Positions 56,518 through 64,000 of a stretch of 64,000 nucleotides of DNA are shown here, in pieces. The notes under the pieces are model-generated. The model saw only the letters and a program-made list of their open reading frames with translations, was not told the origin of the DNA and did not search any database. Both the position numbers and the translations under genes were made by a program. The stretch's first letter is position 1. Each line of letters starts with the position of its first letter. Source of the DNA: Rhodospirillaceae bacterium (lineage in GTDB: Bacteria > Pseudomonadota > Alphaproteobacteria > MPNO01 > UBA2964); assembly GCA_002720855.1 (NCBI GenBank), contig PBIN01000002.1:1-64000 (forward strand). Direction: 5' to 3'.

Positions 56518-56964
56518 ATGGCTTTGCCAGAAATAGGAAGTGAAGCACCTGGCTTTACCCTGCCCAACCAGAACGGCGAGGATGTTAGCTTGTCGGATTA
56601 CTCTGGGAAAAACATACTTGTTTGGTTCGTGCCAAGAGCCTTTGGCAGCAATTGAACGCGTGAAGCAGAAGGGTTCCGTGATCGAATCCAGGACTTCAAA
56701 GACAAAAATACCGAACTGCTTGGTATAACATTCAGTTCGGTAGAGGATTTAAAGAAATGGGGTGGGGACTCCGGAGTGACATCGCATCTACTGTGTGATG
56801 CAACTCGGAAAGTCGCGATGGCATATGGTGCTGCTGAAAGCGCGGATCAGGAACGTGCGACGCGTATGTCCGTGTTGATCGGGCCCGACGGCAAAGTAAT
56901 CAAGACCTATCCTCAGCCCGATGCCGCTACACATCCTGCGGAGGTTCTCGCAGATTTGGGTTGA
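56518..56964 (+). CDS. Selenocysteine-containing peroxiredoxin (UGA at the peroxidatic Cys)
   Basis: The frame from ATG 56518 (GAGG 5 nt upstream) codes for an AhpC/TSA peroxiredoxin of 148 residues if the TGA at 56653-56655 is read. It starts MALPEIGSEAPGFTLPNQNG; codon 46 falls in the peroxidatic motif PRAFGSN-U-TREAEGFRD, aligned with Px3TxxC of BCP-type peroxiredoxins, and the frame then runs through LLCDATRKVAMAYGAA and MSVLIGPDGKVIKTYPQP to the terminal TGA. C93 is the only cysteine and could resolve the selenenic acid. The Thr three before U is Gly (GSNU). Translation would need SelA/B/C and tRNA-Sec. A nonsense mutation of Cys to TGA is the alternative. Reduces hydroperoxides with thioredoxin or a similar donor. 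Confidence 0.82.
56653..56698 (+). promoter_or_regulatory. Putative bacterial SECIS element
   Basis: From the UGA (56653-56655) a lower stem TGAAG (56661-56665)/CTTCA (56694-56698), an internal loop and a 6-bp upper stem GGGTTC (56671-56676)/GAATCC (56684-56689, one G-U) enclose a 7-nt loop CGTGATC. The loop starts 21 nt after the UGA and has G as its second base, as bacterial SECIS elements usually do. SelB-tRNA-Sec would bind here. Confidence 0.7.
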
Positions 56965-57599
56965 ACGACCTTTCGGATTGACCGGAACGCGTCATGAAAC
57001 ATTTCTTCGGTAAGCCGGCCGGTGTTCGTATTGTACCGTGAGCAATGATAGCTGTTCACGAGAACCGGCAGGTCGGGTAGGTAGTGCACGGTATTGTGGC
57101 CGAATTTCCAAGCTGAAACTTTTAGCCCAAATGCGCGCAGTACGGTGTTATGGGCTATGCCGCCAAGTGCCAGAATGCATTTGAGGTTGGGCATTGCTTC
57201 GATTTCCGTTAGCAGGAACGGGCGGCAGGCATTGATCTCTGCGCCGACCGGTTTGTTTTGCGGCGGTACGCAGCGGACGCCATTCGTTACACGACAATCA
57301 GTTAGTTCAAATCCATCGTCGGGGTGTTGGGCATATGCACCTACGGCGAATTCAAAAGCGAGCAGGGTGTCATATAGGAGATCGCCGGCATAATCGCCGG
57401 TAAAGGGCCGACCGGTACGATTCGCCCCACGTAAGCCGGGTGCAAGCCCGACAATCAATAATTCTGCACCCAACGAGCCAAAAGGTGTAACCGGCGCGTT
57501 GTGCCAATCAGGAAATTTTTCCCGGTTTTCTGCCCGAAAATCCGCTAGTCGGGGGCATAGCCGACAATCACCGTCAGGAAGAGGTACAGTCGCGAGCAT
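56913..57599 (-). CDS. Uracil-DNA glycosylase family 5 (UdgB)
   Basis: A protein of 228 residues that removes uracil from DNA. Four cysteines that fit the 4Fe-4S cluster are C12, C15, C110 and C125. Catalytic-site motifs are IVGLAPGLRGANRTGRPFTG and VNSYHCSRYNTNTGRLT. It overlaps the 3' end of the peroxiredoxin gene by 52 nt on the opposite strand; the last 17 residues (rich in Ser/Ala) lie in that overlap. Confidence 0.88.
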   Translation of the reverse strand: MLATVPLPDGDCRLCPRLADFRAENREKFPDWHNAPVTPFGSLGAELLIVGLAPGLRGANRTGRPFTGDYAGDLLYDTLLAFEFAVGAYAQHPDDGFELTDCRVTNGVRCVPPQNKPVGAEINACRPFLLTEIEAMPNLKCILALGGIAHNTVLRAFGLKVSAWKFGHNTVHYLPDLPVLVNSYHCSRYNTNTGRLTEEMFHDAFRSIRKVVQPKSARTSAGCVAASG

Positions 57600-57622
57600 G
57601 CAACCAAATTACCAAACGTAGG

Positions 57623-58249
57623 CTAGGCTGTCTCCCTCAGCTCTCCCTCTTCGTGCAGGTTCGGTTGTTCCGTCATTAGATCGGGATGATCGAGAATTTC
57701 TCCCGGCAGCGGAATTTCATGATCCTTGCGTGCAATTTGCGCCGCTAAATCGTTCAACTCGATAAAATTGTCGGCTTGACGGCGCAACTCATCGGCCACC
57801 ATTGGGGGCGATGACTGGAATGTACTTACAACCGTAACTCTTACGCCGCGACGTTGTACGGCTTCAACCAGACGGCGAAAGTCACCGTCCCCCGAAAACA
57901 GAACTGCATGGTCAAGGTGTTCTGCCATTTCCAGGACATCGATCGCCAATTCCATGTCCATGTTGCCCTTTACTTTGCGACGGCCCATAGAATCTGTGAA
58001 CTCTTTGGTTGGCTTGGTGACCATTGTGTATCCGTTATAATCCAGCCAATCGACAAGAGGGCGGATGGGCAAATACTCCTGATCTTCCATCAGCGCCGTG
58101 TAGTAGTAAGCACGAACGAGTTGGCCTTTAGATGAAAAAAGCTCCAACAGATTCTTATAGTCTATATCGAAACCGAGTGCGCGTGCTGCCGCGTACAGGT
58201 TGGAGCCATCTATGAATAACGCAATCTTCTCCTGCGAATATATGTTCAT
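57623..58249 (-). CDS. NYN domain protein (LabA/DUF88 family)
   Basis: A protein of 208 residues with a PIN-like NYN fold. Acidic residues are in KIALFIDGSNLYAAARALG (D14), GNMDMELAIDVLEMAEHLD and LFSGDGDFRRLVEAVQRRG. It is a putative metal-dependent RNase acting on RNA; a C-terminal tail of about 40 residues is charged. Divergent from folK across a 223-nt gap with paired repeats. Confidence 0.88.
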   Translation of the reverse strand: MNIYSQEKIALFIDGSNLYAAARALGFDIDYKNLLELFSSKGQLVRAYYYTALMEDQEYLPIRPLVDWLDYNGYTMVTKPTKEFTDSMGRRKVKGNMDMELAIDVLEMAEHLDHAVLFSGDGDFRRLVEAVQRRGVRVTVVSTFQSSPPMVADELRRQADNFIELNDLAAQIARKDHEIPLPGEILDHPDLMTEQPNLHEEGELRETA

Positions 58250-58338
58250 TGGACGCTCTTTAAATTATGCCTCACCCAAATGCGGACAAAATTTTAATAC
58301 CGCTTGCTGTCAATTTTATTGCAACAATGTGTTGGCCT

Positions 58339-58425
58339 CTTATTTTTAGGACGTTCGGCGCCTTCATTTTGACGCTGACAACCCGCATTTGACGGTATAA
58401 TCACCGTGTCTCAAAAATAAGACAC
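58339..58425. promoter_or_regulatory. folK/NYN divergent control region
   Basis: TATAAT at 58396-58401 is preceded by CTGACA at 58375-58380 (15-bp spacer) and would transcribe folK. A site CTTATTTTTAGGAC (58339-58352) recurs inverted as GTCTCAAAAATAAG (58408-58421), 12 of 14 positions matching, and the second copy lies in a GTGTCT/AGACAC stem (58406-58425) overlapping the expected start. It looks like an operator pair. Confidence 0.5.
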
Positions 58426-58472
58426 TTGGTGCAGTGATACAAGGGCGAGCACGAAAAAAAGTATAAATTTCA

Positions 58473-58988
58473 ATGATTTTTATCGGAATAGGCGGAAATT
58501 TACCGAGTGAAAAATACGGTTCTACACCGGAAGTTTTAGCAAAAACCTTGCAAGTCATTGATGCAAAGGTTTGCGCGGTGGTTCGGTGTTCCCCGTGGTA
58601 TCGAAGCGCACCTGTCCCGGTTTCCGACCAGCCGGATTATTTAAATGCAGTGTTAGAGCTCTCGACTGAATTATCCGCGAATGACCTTCTCGCAGCTCTT
58701 CACCGTGTTGAAGAGGAAATTGGGCGAGTTCGGTCAGCTAAAAACGCCGCGCGAATTGTAGATCTCGATTTATTGGCTTATGACGATCAAGTCATTGTTT
58801 CTGATGCAGAAAATGGTTTAAGCGTGCCTCATCCGCGGTTGCATGAACGAGCGTTCGTGCTGTTGCCGTTGAAGGATTTGATGCCCGAATGGGTGCATCC
58901 AGCAAGTCGTTTGTCTATTTCTCAGCTGATTCGCACTTTGCCGGCTGATCAGCGGTGCGAAAAGATCGACGATTTAGGCGAATTTTAA
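58473..58988 (+). CDS. folK: 2-amino-4-hydroxy-6-hydroxymethyldihydropteridine pyrophosphokinase
   Basis: Transfers pyrophosphate from ATP to the pterin in folate synthesis. A protein of 171 residues. The start [37 protein letters not shown] and the signature [12 protein letters not shown] with metal-binding Asp residues are clear. The signature lacks the usual leading ERWGPRT and has [10 protein letters not shown] instead. rpoZ follows. Confidence 0.93.
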   Translation: MIFIGIGGNLPSEKYGSTPEVLAKTLQVIDAKVCAVVRCSPWYRSAPVPVSDQPDYLNAVLELSTELSANDLLAALHRVEEEIGRVRSAKNAARIVDLDLLAYDDQVIVSDAENGLSVPHPRLHERAFVLLPLKDLMPEWVHPASRLSISQLIRTLPADQRCEKIDDLGEF

Positions 58989-59098
58989 TTGCCACATTTT
59001 CCCGGAATCGCTTGCATTCGCATAGGTTTAACCCATATATTGCGCGTCCGCTGATCCGGCCGACCGGGTCTCTGAAACAATTGCAAGGAGTGGGACGC

Positions 59099-59500
59099 AT
59101 GGCGCGCGTTACTGTCGAGGATTGCGTAGAGAAAATTACCAACCGATTTGAACTCGTCATGATGGCGGCCCAACGGTCGCGCGAATTGTCTGTTGGTGGT
59201 GAATTAACGGTTGAGCGCGACAACGATAAAAACCCGGTTGTTGCTTTGCGCGAAATTGCCGAGGAAACAATTTCTGTTCCCGATCTCGAAGAAGAGCTAA
59301 TTCAGGGCCTTCAGCGACATGCTGATACCGATGATCCGGAAGAAGAAGCGGAAGAGTTGCTGGCGATGGAAGAGGAACTCGCAGCGACCGCTGAGGCAGA
59401 ACTTGCGGCACTCGCAGCTGAAGCTGATGCCGCTGCGGCGAAGGCAGTTGCTGAAGAAAAGTTTGAAGATGTGCCAGCAGAAGATCTCAAAGACGACTAA
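59099..59500 (+). CDS. rpoZ: RNA polymerase omega subunit
   Basis: A protein of 133 residues starting [20 protein letters not shown] (ATG 59099, with AGGAG upstream). The core (residues 1-65) is standard omega. The rest is an unusually long acidic, alanine-rich tail ([20 protein letters not shown] and on). Omega helps assemble beta-prime and in other bacteria binds ppGpp; the RelA/SpoT gene follows after 93 nt, the classical neighbour. The longer frame starting upstream at 58955 overlaps folK. Confidence 0.93.
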   Translation: MARVTVEDCVEKITNRFELVMMAAQRSRELSVGGELTVERDNDKNPVVALREIAEETISVPDLEEELIQGLQRHADTDDPEEEAEELLAMEEELAATAEAELAALAAEADAAAAKAVAEEKFEDVPAEDLKDD

Positions 59501-59593
59501 GCAGCCAGGTTGATAATAAGTGAACTTGACGACTGTCGTTGAAATGGGTCCAGATAACTAAACGACTAAATTTTATTTTAGGCTGAAGGCGCC

Positions 59594-61756
59594 ATGATCC
59601 GTCAGTATGAACTTGTCGATCGTGTGAAAGCCTATGATACAGGCGCAAACGAGGACGCCCTCAATCGCGCCTATGTCTTTTCCATGATGGCTCACGGTTC
59701 GCAAAAGCGTGCGTCAGGTGATCCCTATTTTTCTCACCCACTTGAAGTTGCCGGTATTTTGACCGAGCTCAAGCTTGATTCCGATACCATCGTCACTGGT
59801 TTGCTGCATGACACCGTAGAAGACACGTTGGCGACGATTGACGAGATCCAAACGCAGTTTGGCGACTCCGTCGCACACTTGGTTGATGGCGTTACAAAAC
59901 TCTCGAAGTTTGAACTGCAATCTGCCGATAAGCGTCAGGTCGAGAACTTTCGAAAATTGCTTATGGCAACATCACGCGATATTCGCGTGCTATTGGTCAA
60001 GCTTGCAGATCGCTTGCACAACATGCGGACATTGCAATTCATCAAGGGTTCCGACAAGCGAGCGAGAATCGCCCGTGAAACGATGGAGATCTATGCACCG
60101 CTCGCTGAACGCATCGGAATGCAACGGATCAAGGATGAATTGGAGGATTTGGCCTTCGCGGAATTATATCCGGATGCTCGGAATACAATTCTTGCTCGAC
60201 TCGACTTTTTGCGTACCGAAGCAATTGAAACCGAAATTATCGATGAAATCTCCAATGAGCTTGGCGAAGTTTTGAAAGGCCAGGGTCTTTCGATCGATGT
60301 GTCTGGTCGCGAGAAAAGACCTTTCTCAATCTGGCGAAAAATGCAGCGACAAAATGTCGAGTTTGCACAGCTCTCTGACATAATGGCATTTCGAATGGTT
60401 GTTGATAGTGTTCCTCATTGTTACGAGGCTCTTGGCATAATTCATGGCAATTATTCATGCGTTCCAGGAAGGTTTAAGGACTACATTTCGACGCCAAAAC
60501 GAAATGGCTATCAATCTATTCATACTGGCGTGATCGGTCCCAAGAAACGCCGAATCGAAATTCAAATTCGAACACATGAGATGCACCAGGTTGCAGATTT
60601 GGGCGTTGCCGCACACTGGCAATATAAGCAGGACAGCTCTGGACCTAGCGGCGAAGTATACGAGTATCGTTGGGTACGAGAGCTGTTAGACATTTTGGAA
60701 CATGCGGATGATCCTGATGAGTTTCTGGAACATACAAAATTGGATCTTTTCCAGGATCAGGTGTTCTGCTTCACGCCTCAAGGCGAATTGATTGCGTTGC
60801 CACGTGGAGCAACTCCAGTGGATTTTGCCTATGAGGTTCATTCGGAAGTGGGTGACGCGTGTGTTGGTGCCAAGATCAACGGCCGTCTGGTTCAACTGCA
60901 AACAAAATTGCGCAATGGTGATCAGATCGAAATCGTAACGTCGAAACCGGGCGTTCCCTCCCCTGACTGGGAAGACTTTGTCGTAACTGGTAAGGCACGG
61001 GCGCGGATTCGTCGTTTTGTTAAGTCCAAACAACGAACAGAGTACCGGCAGCTCGGCGAAGCCATGCTCGAAAGAGCCTTTGCAAAGAACGGATATCAGT
61101 CCAGTGACCAAGCTATCGAGTCGGTTGTTGAACAGCTCGGTGTGCCCAGCCTTGATGATCTATTTGTTGCGATAGGCCAAGGCCATATTACGGCTCAAAG
61201 CGTTTCTGAAATCGTTGTGAATGGCGAAGACGTAGAGCCGTTAAAACGTCATCTAGTCGGCGGAGATACCGATAGTTCGTCGAATGGAGCGGAAGAGCTG
61301 GTATCAGCGATACCCATTCGCGGCCTTATTCCGGGGATGGCAGTGCATTATTCTAATTGCTGCCATCCATTGCCAGGGGATCGTATCGTTGGAATTCAAA
61401 CCCCGGGCAAAGGTATAGCGGTCCATACAATTGATTGCGAAACGCTCGAGAGTTTCCATGAAATGCCGGAGCGTTGGGTCGATATCAGTTGGGATTTAGG
61501 GTCCGCAGAAGACGGCACTCATATCGGCCGCCTTAATCTCGTTGTGGCTAATCAGCGCGGTGGCCTCGCCAATCTGGCAACTGTTGTCGCAAATAGTCAG
61601 GGAAATATCGTTAATTTAAAAATTACCAACCGAACTTCAGAACTATTCGAAATGCTTCTCGATATCGAAGTTCATGACAGCAAACATCTGAATGATATCA
61701 TGGCGGCGCTCCGCGGTGTTTCTGTGGTAAGCTCCGTTTCGCGCGTAGTTCAATAA
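59594..61756 (+). CDS. Bifunctional (p)ppGpp synthetase/hydrolase (RelA/SpoT)
   Basis: A protein of 720 residues. The N-terminal HD hydrolase has HPLEVAGIL and LLHDTVEDT with a complete metal site. The synthetase has GREKRPFSIWRKMQ (the RxK-type basic motif of bifunctional enzymes) and VPGRFKDYISTPKRNGYQSI. A TGS domain (VFCFTPQGELIALPRGATPV), a zinc-finger-like helical region and an ACT domain at the end follow. It is the only stringent-response enzyme expected in alphaproteobacteria and is adjacent to rpoZ. Confidence 0.95.
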   Translation: MIRQYELVDRVKAYDTGANEDALNRAYVFSMMAHGSQKRASGDPYFSHPLEVAGILTELKLDSDTIVTGLLHDTVEDTLATIDEIQTQFGDSVAHLVDGVTKLSKFELQSADKRQVENFRKLLMATSRDIRVLLVKLADRLHNMRTLQFIKGSDKRARIARETMEIYAPLAERIGMQRIKDELEDLAFAELYPDARNTILARLDFLRTEAIETEIIDEISNELGEVLKGQGLSIDVSGREKRPFSIWRKMQRQNVEFAQLSDIMAFRMVVDSVPHCYEALGIIHGNYSCVPGRFKDYISTPKRNGYQSIHTGVIGPKKRRIEIQIRTHEMHQVADLGVAAHWQYKQDSSGPSGEVYEYRWVRELLDILEHADDPDEFLEHTKLDLFQDQVFCFTPQGELIALPRGATPVDFAYEVHSEVGDACVGAKINGRLVQLQTKLRNGDQIEIVTSKPGVPSPDWEDFVVTGKARARIRRFVKSKQRTEYRQLGEAMLERAFAKNGYQSSDQAIESVVEQLGVPSLDDLFVAIGQGHITAQSVSEIVVNGEDVEPLKRHLVGGDTDSSSNGAEELVSAIPIRGLIPGMAVHYSNCCHPLPGDRIVGIQTPGKGIAVHTIDCETLESFHEMPERWVDISWDLGSAEDGTHIGRLNLVVANQRGGLANLATVVANSQGNIVNLKITNRTSELFEMLLDIEVHDSKHLNDIMAALRGVSVVSSVSRVVQ

Positions 61757-61785
61757 GATAAAAATCATCAAGAGGGAGAGCCAAA

Positions 61786-62838
61786 ATGGGTGCAATTGAT
61801 TCAGATGCACATGTGCTGGAAACACCCAAAACCTGGGAATATCTGGAAGGCGCAGACAAACGGTATACACCCTATATCGTAACGCAGACACATGGCCCCG
61901 AACTCAAGGCTAATGACGGAAAAAATACGCAACACAACTATTGGCTAATCGGCAGCCGCCCAATGGGTAAGGATCGAAATGTTGGAACGGAAATGTCGCG
62001 CGCTATCGCGGAGATGGAAGATATCCCGGGGCGGCTCGCGCATATGGATGAGTTGGAGATCGACATTCAGGTTTTGTATCCAACATTATATCTGCGACCG
62101 GTTACAGATGATATCAATGCCGATCTTGCATTGACGAGAGCATATAATCGCTGGGTCGCGGATATCTCCAAACAAGCAAATGGACGTATGCGCTGGGTTG
62201 CCTTGCCGCCGATGCGATCTCCCAATTTGATCCGGGATGAAATGACGTTTGCCAAGGACAATGGCGCCTGCGGAATATTTTTACGAGGTCTTGAATGTGA
62301 TCGAGCGATTGGCGATCCGGTTTTTTACCCGCTATGGGAAATTGCCTCCGATCTTGATATGCCGATCTGCATGCATTCCGGCAACGGCAGCATTTTTCAT
62401 CACGACTTTTTTGAATCTGATACCTCTTTTACCAAGTTTAAACTGGCAGTGGTTGGCGCATTCCACACACTTATAGAAAAGAAAATACCGGCCAAGTTTC
62501 CCGATGTGCGGTGGGGTTTCGTAGAGGTTAGTGCCCAGTGGGTGCCTTATGTATTGTGCGATCTTGAAGATCGCTTTCGACGCAATGGATGGGATTGGTT
62601 CGACAACCCGCTCAAAGAAAACAATATGTATGTCGCCTGTGAGAATACGGATCATCTTGATTACATCATAAAATATGCCGGTGAAGACAATATGGTGATT
62701 GGTACAGATTACGGGCACCACGATCCGTCCAGCGAGGTCATGGCGGTTAAACTCTTGCGGGCAGATGACAGGTTGGCACCCGGCGTTGCCGATAAAATTC
62801 TAGAGGACAATGCTCGAGCCCTCTATGGATTGCATTGA
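61786..62838 (+). CDS. Amidohydrolase 2 family metal-dependent hydrolase
   Basis: A protein of 350 residues with an amidohydrolase barrel. DSDAHVLETPKTWEYLEG holds the first metal-binding D-x-H, ICMHSGNGS and the terminal GTDYGHHDP give the His and Asp ligands. The family includes aminocarboxymuconate decarboxylase-like enzymes that act on aromatic acids. AGAGGGAGAG precedes the ATG. The stop is followed within 12 nt by pdxJ. Substrate unknown. Confidence 0.87.
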   Translation: MGAIDSDAHVLETPKTWEYLEGADKRYTPYIVTQTHGPELKANDGKNTQHNYWLIGSRPMGKDRNVGTEMSRAIAEMEDIPGRLAHMDELEIDIQVLYPTLYLRPVTDDINADLALTRAYNRWVADISKQANGRMRWVALPPMRSPNLIRDEMTFAKDNGACGIFLRGLECDRAIGDPVFYPLWEIASDLDMPICMHSGNGSIFHHDFFESDTSFTKFKLAVVGAFHTLIEKKIPAKFPDVRWGFVEVSAQWVPYVLCDLEDRFRRNGWDWFDNPLKENNMYVACENTDHLDYIIKYAGEDNMVIGTDYGHHDPSSEVMAVKLLRADDRLAPGVADKILEDNARALYGLH

Positions 62839-62849
62839 TAGGTATTGAG

Positions 62850-63614
62850 ATGAACAGAAGCTATCTGCGCCTCGGCGTTAACATTGATCACGTTGCAACG
62901 ATCCGCAATGCTCGTGGCGGCCTGCACCCTGACCCGTTGCGCGCCGCCAAGTTAGCGGAGAAATCCGGCGCCGACGGGATCACAGCCCATTTGCGTGAAG
63001 ACCGGCGTCACATCGGTGATCAAGATATTGAACAGCTGCGGAATGAGATCGATTTACCTCTCAATCTTGAAATGGCCGCTACTGAAGAGATGCTCGAAAT
63101 TGCTTTACAGCATATTCCGCATGCCGCCTGCCTAGTGCCTGAAAAACGTGAAGAGCGAACGACAGAGGGGGGCTTGGATGCAGCGGGCAATTTCGATCAG
63201 CTGGGTCCGTTCGCGGATCAGCTCGGTGCTGCTGGGATACGGCTGTCCCTTTTTATAGAGCCTGACCCGGTACAAATTGATGCCGCGAAAGCATTGGGCG
63301 CGCCCGTCGTAGAGCTGCATACCGGCACCTACTGCAATATGCCTGAGGGGTCCACAGAGCGCGACGAGACGCTGAATGAGATTATTGAAGCCGCTGCGTA
63401 TGCAGATCAGCTTGGACTGGAGTGTCACGCAGGTCATGGACTGGGGTTTGATACGGTCGGTCCGATTGCCGAAATAGCCAGTATCGTTGAGCTAAACATC
63501 GGACATTTTTTGATTGGTGAAGCTATTTTCGGTGGATTGGAAAGCACGATTACCCGCATGCGGGCCTTAATGGATAATGCACGTTCCAATGCTGTCGGTG
63601 ATCGCAGCGCCTGA
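62850..63614 (+). CDS. pdxJ: Pyridoxine 5'-phosphate synthase
   Basis: Condenses 1-deoxyxylulose 5-phosphate with amino-acetone phosphate to pyridoxine phosphate. A protein of 254 residues from ATG 62850; in-frame TTG at 62835 overlaps the preceding stop and is less likely. Typical segments are [20 protein letters not shown] and [16 protein letters not shown] with the catalytic Glu/His, plus [15 protein letters not shown]. Its TGA overlaps the ATG of acpS. Confidence 0.95.
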   Translation: MNRSYLRLGVNIDHVATIRNARGGLHPDPLRAAKLAEKSGADGITAHLREDRRHIGDQDIEQLRNEIDLPLNLEMAATEEMLEIALQHIPHAACLVPEKREERTTEGGLDAAGNFDQLGPFADQLGAAGIRLSLFIEPDPVQIDAAKALGAPVVELHTGTYCNMPEGSTERDETLNEIIEAAAYADQLGLECHAGHGLGFDTVGPIAEIASIVELNIGHFLIGEAIFGGLESTITRMRALMDNARSNAVGDRSA

Positions 63615-64000
63615 TGATTATCGGCATTGGCAATGATCTGATCGATATCCGTCGCATTGAGCGTACCCTTGAGCGATTTGGCGAACGCTTTACCAATCGC
63701 ATCTTCACTAAAGTTGAGCGCGAAAAGTCAGAACGTCGTGTAAACAGACCCGCGAGCTACGCCAAACGCTACGCTGCAAAGGAGGCTTGTTCCAAAGCGC
63801 TTGGGACGGGGTTTCGGCGTGGCGTGTTCTGGCGTGATATGGGCGTCGTCAATCTCAAGGGTGGTAAACCCACGATGGCATTGACCGGAGGTGCCGCGAA
63901 ACGTTTGGCAGAGCTAACGCCCGAGGGCATGGAGGCCAAGATCGATATAAGCCTGACGGATGAGCCGCCAATGGCGGAAGCAACTGTCATTATTTCGGCT
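63614..64000 (+). CDS. acpS: Holo-[acyl-carrier-protein] synthase, 3' end cut by window
   Basis: Transfers phosphopantetheine from CoA to ACP. The visible 129 codons include [20 protein letters not shown] (metal-binding D8), [17 protein letters not shown] and [19 protein letters not shown] (catalytic E58). The stop lies beyond the end of the window. The start overlaps pdxJ (TGATG); the pdxJ-acpS order is conserved in proteobacteria. Confidence 0.95.
   Translation, partial: MIIGIGNDLIDIRRIERTLERFGERFTNRIFTKVEREKSERRVNRPASYAKRYAAKEACSKALGTGFRRGVFWRDMGVVNLKGGKPTMALTGGAAKRLAELTPEGMEAKIDISLTDEPPMAEATVIISA

Noticed and set aside
56776-56964. A separate small gene for the C-terminal half of the peroxiredoxin
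   Set aside because: The same frame continues upstream without interruption except for the TGA at the catalytic position, so it is part of one gene.
1-64000. CRISPR arrays, insertion sequences, prophage or integrase genes
   Set aside because: I found no regular repeat arrays, transposase motifs or phage genes in reading the window.

Overview
The window is one 64 kb piece of an alphaproteobacterial chromosome of moderate G+C. The str-S10-spc-alpha ribosomal supercluster has the alphaproteobacterial order, with adk after secY and no rpmJ. Other alphaproteobacterial markers are an ATP12-type F1 assembly chaperone, a DUF1489 protein, a perfect CtrA box, a bactofilin/M23 pair and acidic C-terminal tails on L3, L15 and omega. 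A Rhodospirillales-like (possibly marine) lineage is my inference; I see no marker that fixes the genus. No gene-free stretch exceeds about 225 bases, and I see no insertion sequence, prophage or CRISPR array.

Layout. Positions 1-14101: tuf 3' end, then rpsJ to rplQ on one strand, with a near-consensus sigma-70 promoter between adk and rpsM, paired hairpins in front of rpoA and a strong terminator after rplQ. Positions 14209-20706: periplasmic Do-type protease, rarA, a possible 36-residue membrane peptide coupled to rluC, a HAD phosphatase, ATP12, acylphosphatase, lipB and tRNA-Leu(GAG). Positions 20773-25263: MgtE, an SLC13-like carrier, a response regulator paired with an HPt-like protein that lacks the phospho-histidine, and DUF1489. 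Positions 25268-30881 (minus strand): a catabolic operon with the complete lower meta-cleavage pathway (hydratase, decarboxylase, aldolase, acylating acetaldehyde dehydrogenase), two Rieske ferredoxins and a ferredoxin reductase, but no terminal oxygenase. Positions 31037-41868: two 2-oxoglutarate oxygenases, an acyltransferase, a frameshifted dienelactone hydrolase, a molybdopterin oxidoreductase, an SLC13/TrkA-C transporter, a fumarylacetoacetase-like enzyme, RidA and a CoA-transferase, which look like a carboxylic or aromatic acid catabolic area. Positions 41908-46905: a CtrA box, a giant multi-PAS hybrid histidine kinase broken by an in-frame TAG and a frameshift, and a response regulator. 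Positions 46915-55762: tRNA-Gly(CCC), a CTP-dependent riboflavin-kinase-like protein, an enolase-superfamily enzyme, M23 peptidase plus bactofilin, a PLP lyase, a dehalogenase, a frameshifted lytic transglycosylase, dapA and smpB. Positions 55765-64000: a sulfite-oxidase-like molybdoenzyme, a peroxiredoxin with UGA in place of its catalytic cysteine, UdgB, a NYN protein, folK, rpoZ, RelA/SpoT, an amidohydrolase, pdxJ and the start of acpS.

The most striking item is the peroxiredoxin at 56518-56964. The reading frame is open across the whole family length except for one TGA exactly at the peroxidatic cysteine codon, and that TGA is followed at the expected distance by a two-part hairpin with a G near the start of its loop. 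This is what a bacterial selenocysteine gene with its SECIS element looks like. Conventional gene calling would lose it or report only its C-terminal half.

Three other genes are interrupted: dienelactone hydrolase (T4 run), hybrid kinase (G6 run plus TAG) and lytic transglycosylase (GC repeat). Frameshifts in simple repeats may be assembly errors or real decay; the TAG is harder to explain as a homopolymer error.
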